From assembly GCA_036971475.1 (NCBI GenBank), contig JBAIZL010000002.1, forward strand, positions 348,751,082 to 348,815,081: 64,000 nt of DNA, read 5' to 3'. This DNA is from Prosapia bicincta. Taxonomy: Eukaryota > Arthropoda > Insecta > Hemiptera > Cercopidae. Below are positions 62,182 to 64,000 of the stretch, piece by piece (within the stretch, counting starts at the first letter, position 1; every line of letters begins with the position of its first letter). Made by a program: the position numbers and the translations under genes. The notes under the pieces are model-generated. The model searched no databases, was not told where the DNA came from, and saw only the letters and a list, made by a program, of their open reading frames with translations.

Positions 62182-62303
62182 ATTTATACTTCATAAACGC
62201 CTGCCCCTCCATACCAAATGGGATCTCCCGCCGAGATTAATAGAGATCGGTCCATCTCGAATGGACTCGTCCACCCCTCTTGAATGGACTCTTCCACAGC
62301 TAT
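62182..62303 (-). promoter_or_regulatory. Promoter of polB: TATA box and shared upstream motif
   Basis: TATAAAT at 62,188-62,182 precedes a short leader. Upstream, 62,262-62,303 carries the same ~42-bp motif as at 55,904-55,947 but inverted: TGGACTCGTCCA at 62,262-62,273 and ATGGACTCTTCCACAGCTAT at 62,284-62,303. An additional GTCCAT/ATGGAC dyad lies at 62,250-62,266. Shared sites suggest one factor controls both blocks. Confidence 0.5.
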
Positions 62304-62387
62304 TTGTTTACTTTACTAGCCTTCATAATAAATCGATACGTTTGTTGACACAATTACAATAGCCTTGTTTCACAACAACACAGCTGT

Positions 62388-63564
62388 GCCTGCTATAGCG
62401 GTCACCATGTGTCTTTGCGGTTCTATGCGTTATCTCTGCATGGTTGCACATGTAGGTTAAGCTTGTTCACTCAGGCTATAAGGCTTTGTTACACTGTATC
62501 ACCTTTAGAGGTGGGCCATACTAGATAACTCTATATGTTTTTAGTTAATCTGTAGCGCGGGGCGCTAGCTAGTCATGGATCATAGCCCACTGTTTTGTTT
62601 AGCAGTCAACCTGTGGCCCTCGTTACCTGGGTTATACCGTTCAGGATGGGCCCTAGGATCATTCGAGCGTTGATATTTCATATATTAATCAATTATATCT
62701 TACGATATCACCCACGTTGGTACCCACCTCAGGGGCGGATCCTGAGGCTGTCCGTGGGGTAGGTTGTTACGTCATAGGCTTGCCTGATTAGGTTTTTTTC
62801 CAATAACCACCTCTAGACGTAGTCAATTAGGCCCCGGTTCCATGCTCAAGGTCATTCAGAGCCGCCTTTCGTCCATAACATCCCCCAGGGATGGTCCTGT
62901 TCGTTGCTGACATCGCCCAATCTACTAGGGGTAGGTTAGATACATTTTGGCTGGCTTAGGTTAGTCGATTATACACCCCATAGTCTATGATCAACGCCAA
63001 TCATAGGCCCCTTCGTCCATGGGGAGGCCCTGAACGTAGCTAAGGTCGCCCTTGTTATTAGGAGTATGTTGGGTTAGATACAATTTGGCTAGCGAGGTTT
63101 TCCAATAACTACATCTAGACGTAGTCAAATGGGCCCCATAGTATATGATCAAGGTCTTTCAGGGCTGCCTTCGTCCATGACAACCCCCGGGGATGGTCCT
63201 AAACGTACCGGAGATGTCCCATGCACCTTGGGGTTGGTTGGGTTGGATACATTTTGGCTAGTTTAGGTTAGCTGGTTGGAATTAATTTTTTCCATTTACC
63301 GCCCCTGCCCCTCTAGGCATGGTCAAAACCACCCTTAGGAGTTGGATGAGGGTCGGGGTCAAGCCCCTGCATCATCCAAAACCACCCCTATAGTCCTAGG
63401 TTACGTAGCGGCCGAGTAAGGTTAAAATAAAATTTTTTTCGAAAACTACCTCTAAACGTGGTCGAAACCACCCCCGGGTGTGGGGTCGGGGGCGCGTCGA
63501 CCTTCATCGTCATCCAGAACAACCCCTATAGTCCTAGGTTACGTAGCGGCCGAGTTAGGGGTGG
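62388..63564. repeat. Right terminal inverted repeat, ~1.18 kb
   Basis: Complement of the left repeat, ending GAGTTAGGGGTGG. It carries the same internal duplication (near 63,365-63,420 and 63,500-63,560) and the same order of 140-160 bp sub-repeats. The frame 63,458-63,712 runs across the repeat into the LINE and is not a gene. Confidence 0.85.
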
Positions 63565-63626
63565 CTGTCCCAGGGTAAGGGTAATCCTACTTTTAGTGAA
63601 TCAACAAATAGCTGTTTATGACGTTT

Positions 63627-64000
63627 GCTACTTGACCGCACATGGTGTACTTCTCCTTGTAGCTGTTATGCCTCTAAAGAAGTGCCCCTGCACGCGGTAC
63701 AGAACTCTTTAACTAGTTTCTTTCTGTGCCTTGTCCCACCAGACGTTTGAGGCAAAGACCAACTTCGGCACCATAGTGACAGAATAAATCCAGATCATCT
63801 GACGTGAACCCAAACCCCATCTCATGCCTATAGCTCCTCTGCATTGCAAAAACACAGCTATGGCTTTATTTTACGTATCATCCAAGTGCTCACGCCAGAG
63901 TAGTTTCCTATCCAGAATAACTAACAGATATTTAGAGCTCTCAACGTAGCTTATTTTGAAGATGAGTGTCCTTGAATGCATAGTTATCTTTCCGTGCACT
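63627..64000 (-). pseudogene. LINE reverse transcriptase C-terminal region, right part
   Basis: Reading leftwards from the window edge: KYLLVILDRKLLWREHLDD, then FLQCRGAIGMRWGL, IWIYSVTMVPKLVFASNVWWD and ITATRRSTP. These match the thumb and 'YLG..LD..L.W..H' region that follows the polymerase core in arthropod LINEs. Stop codons are scattered through it. Together with 51,430-52,155 it forms one LINE split by the TIR element. It continues beyond the window. Confidence 0.78.

Larger units (their letters stand above)
52156..63564. mobile_element. ~11.4-kb TIR-bounded PolB element (Polinton/adintovirus-like, minimal)
   Basis: Long inverted repeats enclose a protein-primed type DNA polymerase and three small genes, all on the minus strand. 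GC content of the coding parts is near 45-50%, well above the flanks. PolB and TIRs tie it to Polinton/Maverick, adintovirus or bidnavirus-like elements. I find no integrase, double-jelly-roll capsid, adenain-type protease or FtsK-like ATPase, which full Polintons (15-20 kb) have. It sits inside a LINE. A 13-of-15 match between 52,141-52,155 and 63,627-63,641 may be an aged target duplication, in which case the right end is 63,626. Confidence 0.8.

Overview
The window looks like AT-rich, gene-poor, repeat-dense nuclear DNA of an arthropod, most likely an insect. I see no bacterial operons, ribosome binding sites or rRNA, and no host gene I can name. The organism call rests on the mixture of mobile elements (Penelope-like, Ty3-like with a tRNA-Lys type primer site, Merlin-like, mariner-like, a LINE with RNase H), long satellite arrays and host-type splice signals. 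It is inference.

Layout. (1) 1-9.67 kb: a macrosatellite with a 3,729-bp unit, two nearly identical copies and a partial third. Each unit combines a ~345-bp satellite with a captured Penelope-like element (PLE) fragment (reverse transcriptase motif C, then a GIY-YIG endonuclease). Only the third copy keeps a longer endonuclease reading frame and the natural PLE 3' end, which has a plausible hammerhead ribozyme fold. (2) 11.8-12.0 kb: a second, decayed PLE 3' end. (3) 12.55-21.64 kb: about 154 copies of a 59-bp satellite with 20- to 23-monomer higher-order repeats, followed by 87-bp and 83-bp minisatellites. (4) 26.2-32.4 kb: a broken Ty3/gypsy-type retrotransposon (frameshifted gag, protease lacking its catalytic Asp, intact RT/RNase H, truncated integrase). 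(5) 33.7-51.3 kb: mostly non-coding, with decayed Merlin-like and mariner-like transposases, two hammerhead-like PLE tails, tandem repeats, hairpins and a possible exon at 48.8-49.3 kb. (6) 51.4-64.0 kb: a minus-strand LINE split by an ~11.4-kb element with ~1.15-kb terminal inverted repeats.

The 11.4-kb element (52,156 to 63,564, or to 63,626) is the most interesting part. It encodes a protein-primed family B DNA polymerase of the Polinton/adintovirus/bidnavirus type, with an OTU-like region at its N-terminus and one frameshift. It also encodes a 98-aa conserved-looking small protein, a 200-aa protein with a perfect BC-box, and a membrane RING-finger protein. I find no integrase, capsid, protease or packaging ATPase. 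The genes lie on one strand in two blocks, each with a TATA box and a shared ~42-bp promoter motif in opposite orientations. Splice signals suggest one promoter makes three proteins: the unspliced RNA encodes the 98-aa protein; removing an intron that holds that whole gene creates the start codon of the BC-box protein across the junction; a further intron belongs to the RING gene, whose first exon overlaps the end of the BC-box gene. An OTU region, a BC-box protein and a RING protein together point to manipulation of the ubiquitin system. Its base composition is near balanced, unlike the AT-rich surroundings, and insertion inside a LINE marks it as a later arrival.

Limits: all homology calls come from motif recognition by eye. 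Repeat periods were counted from positions of matching words in the sequence. Splice sites, promoters and ribozymes are predictions.
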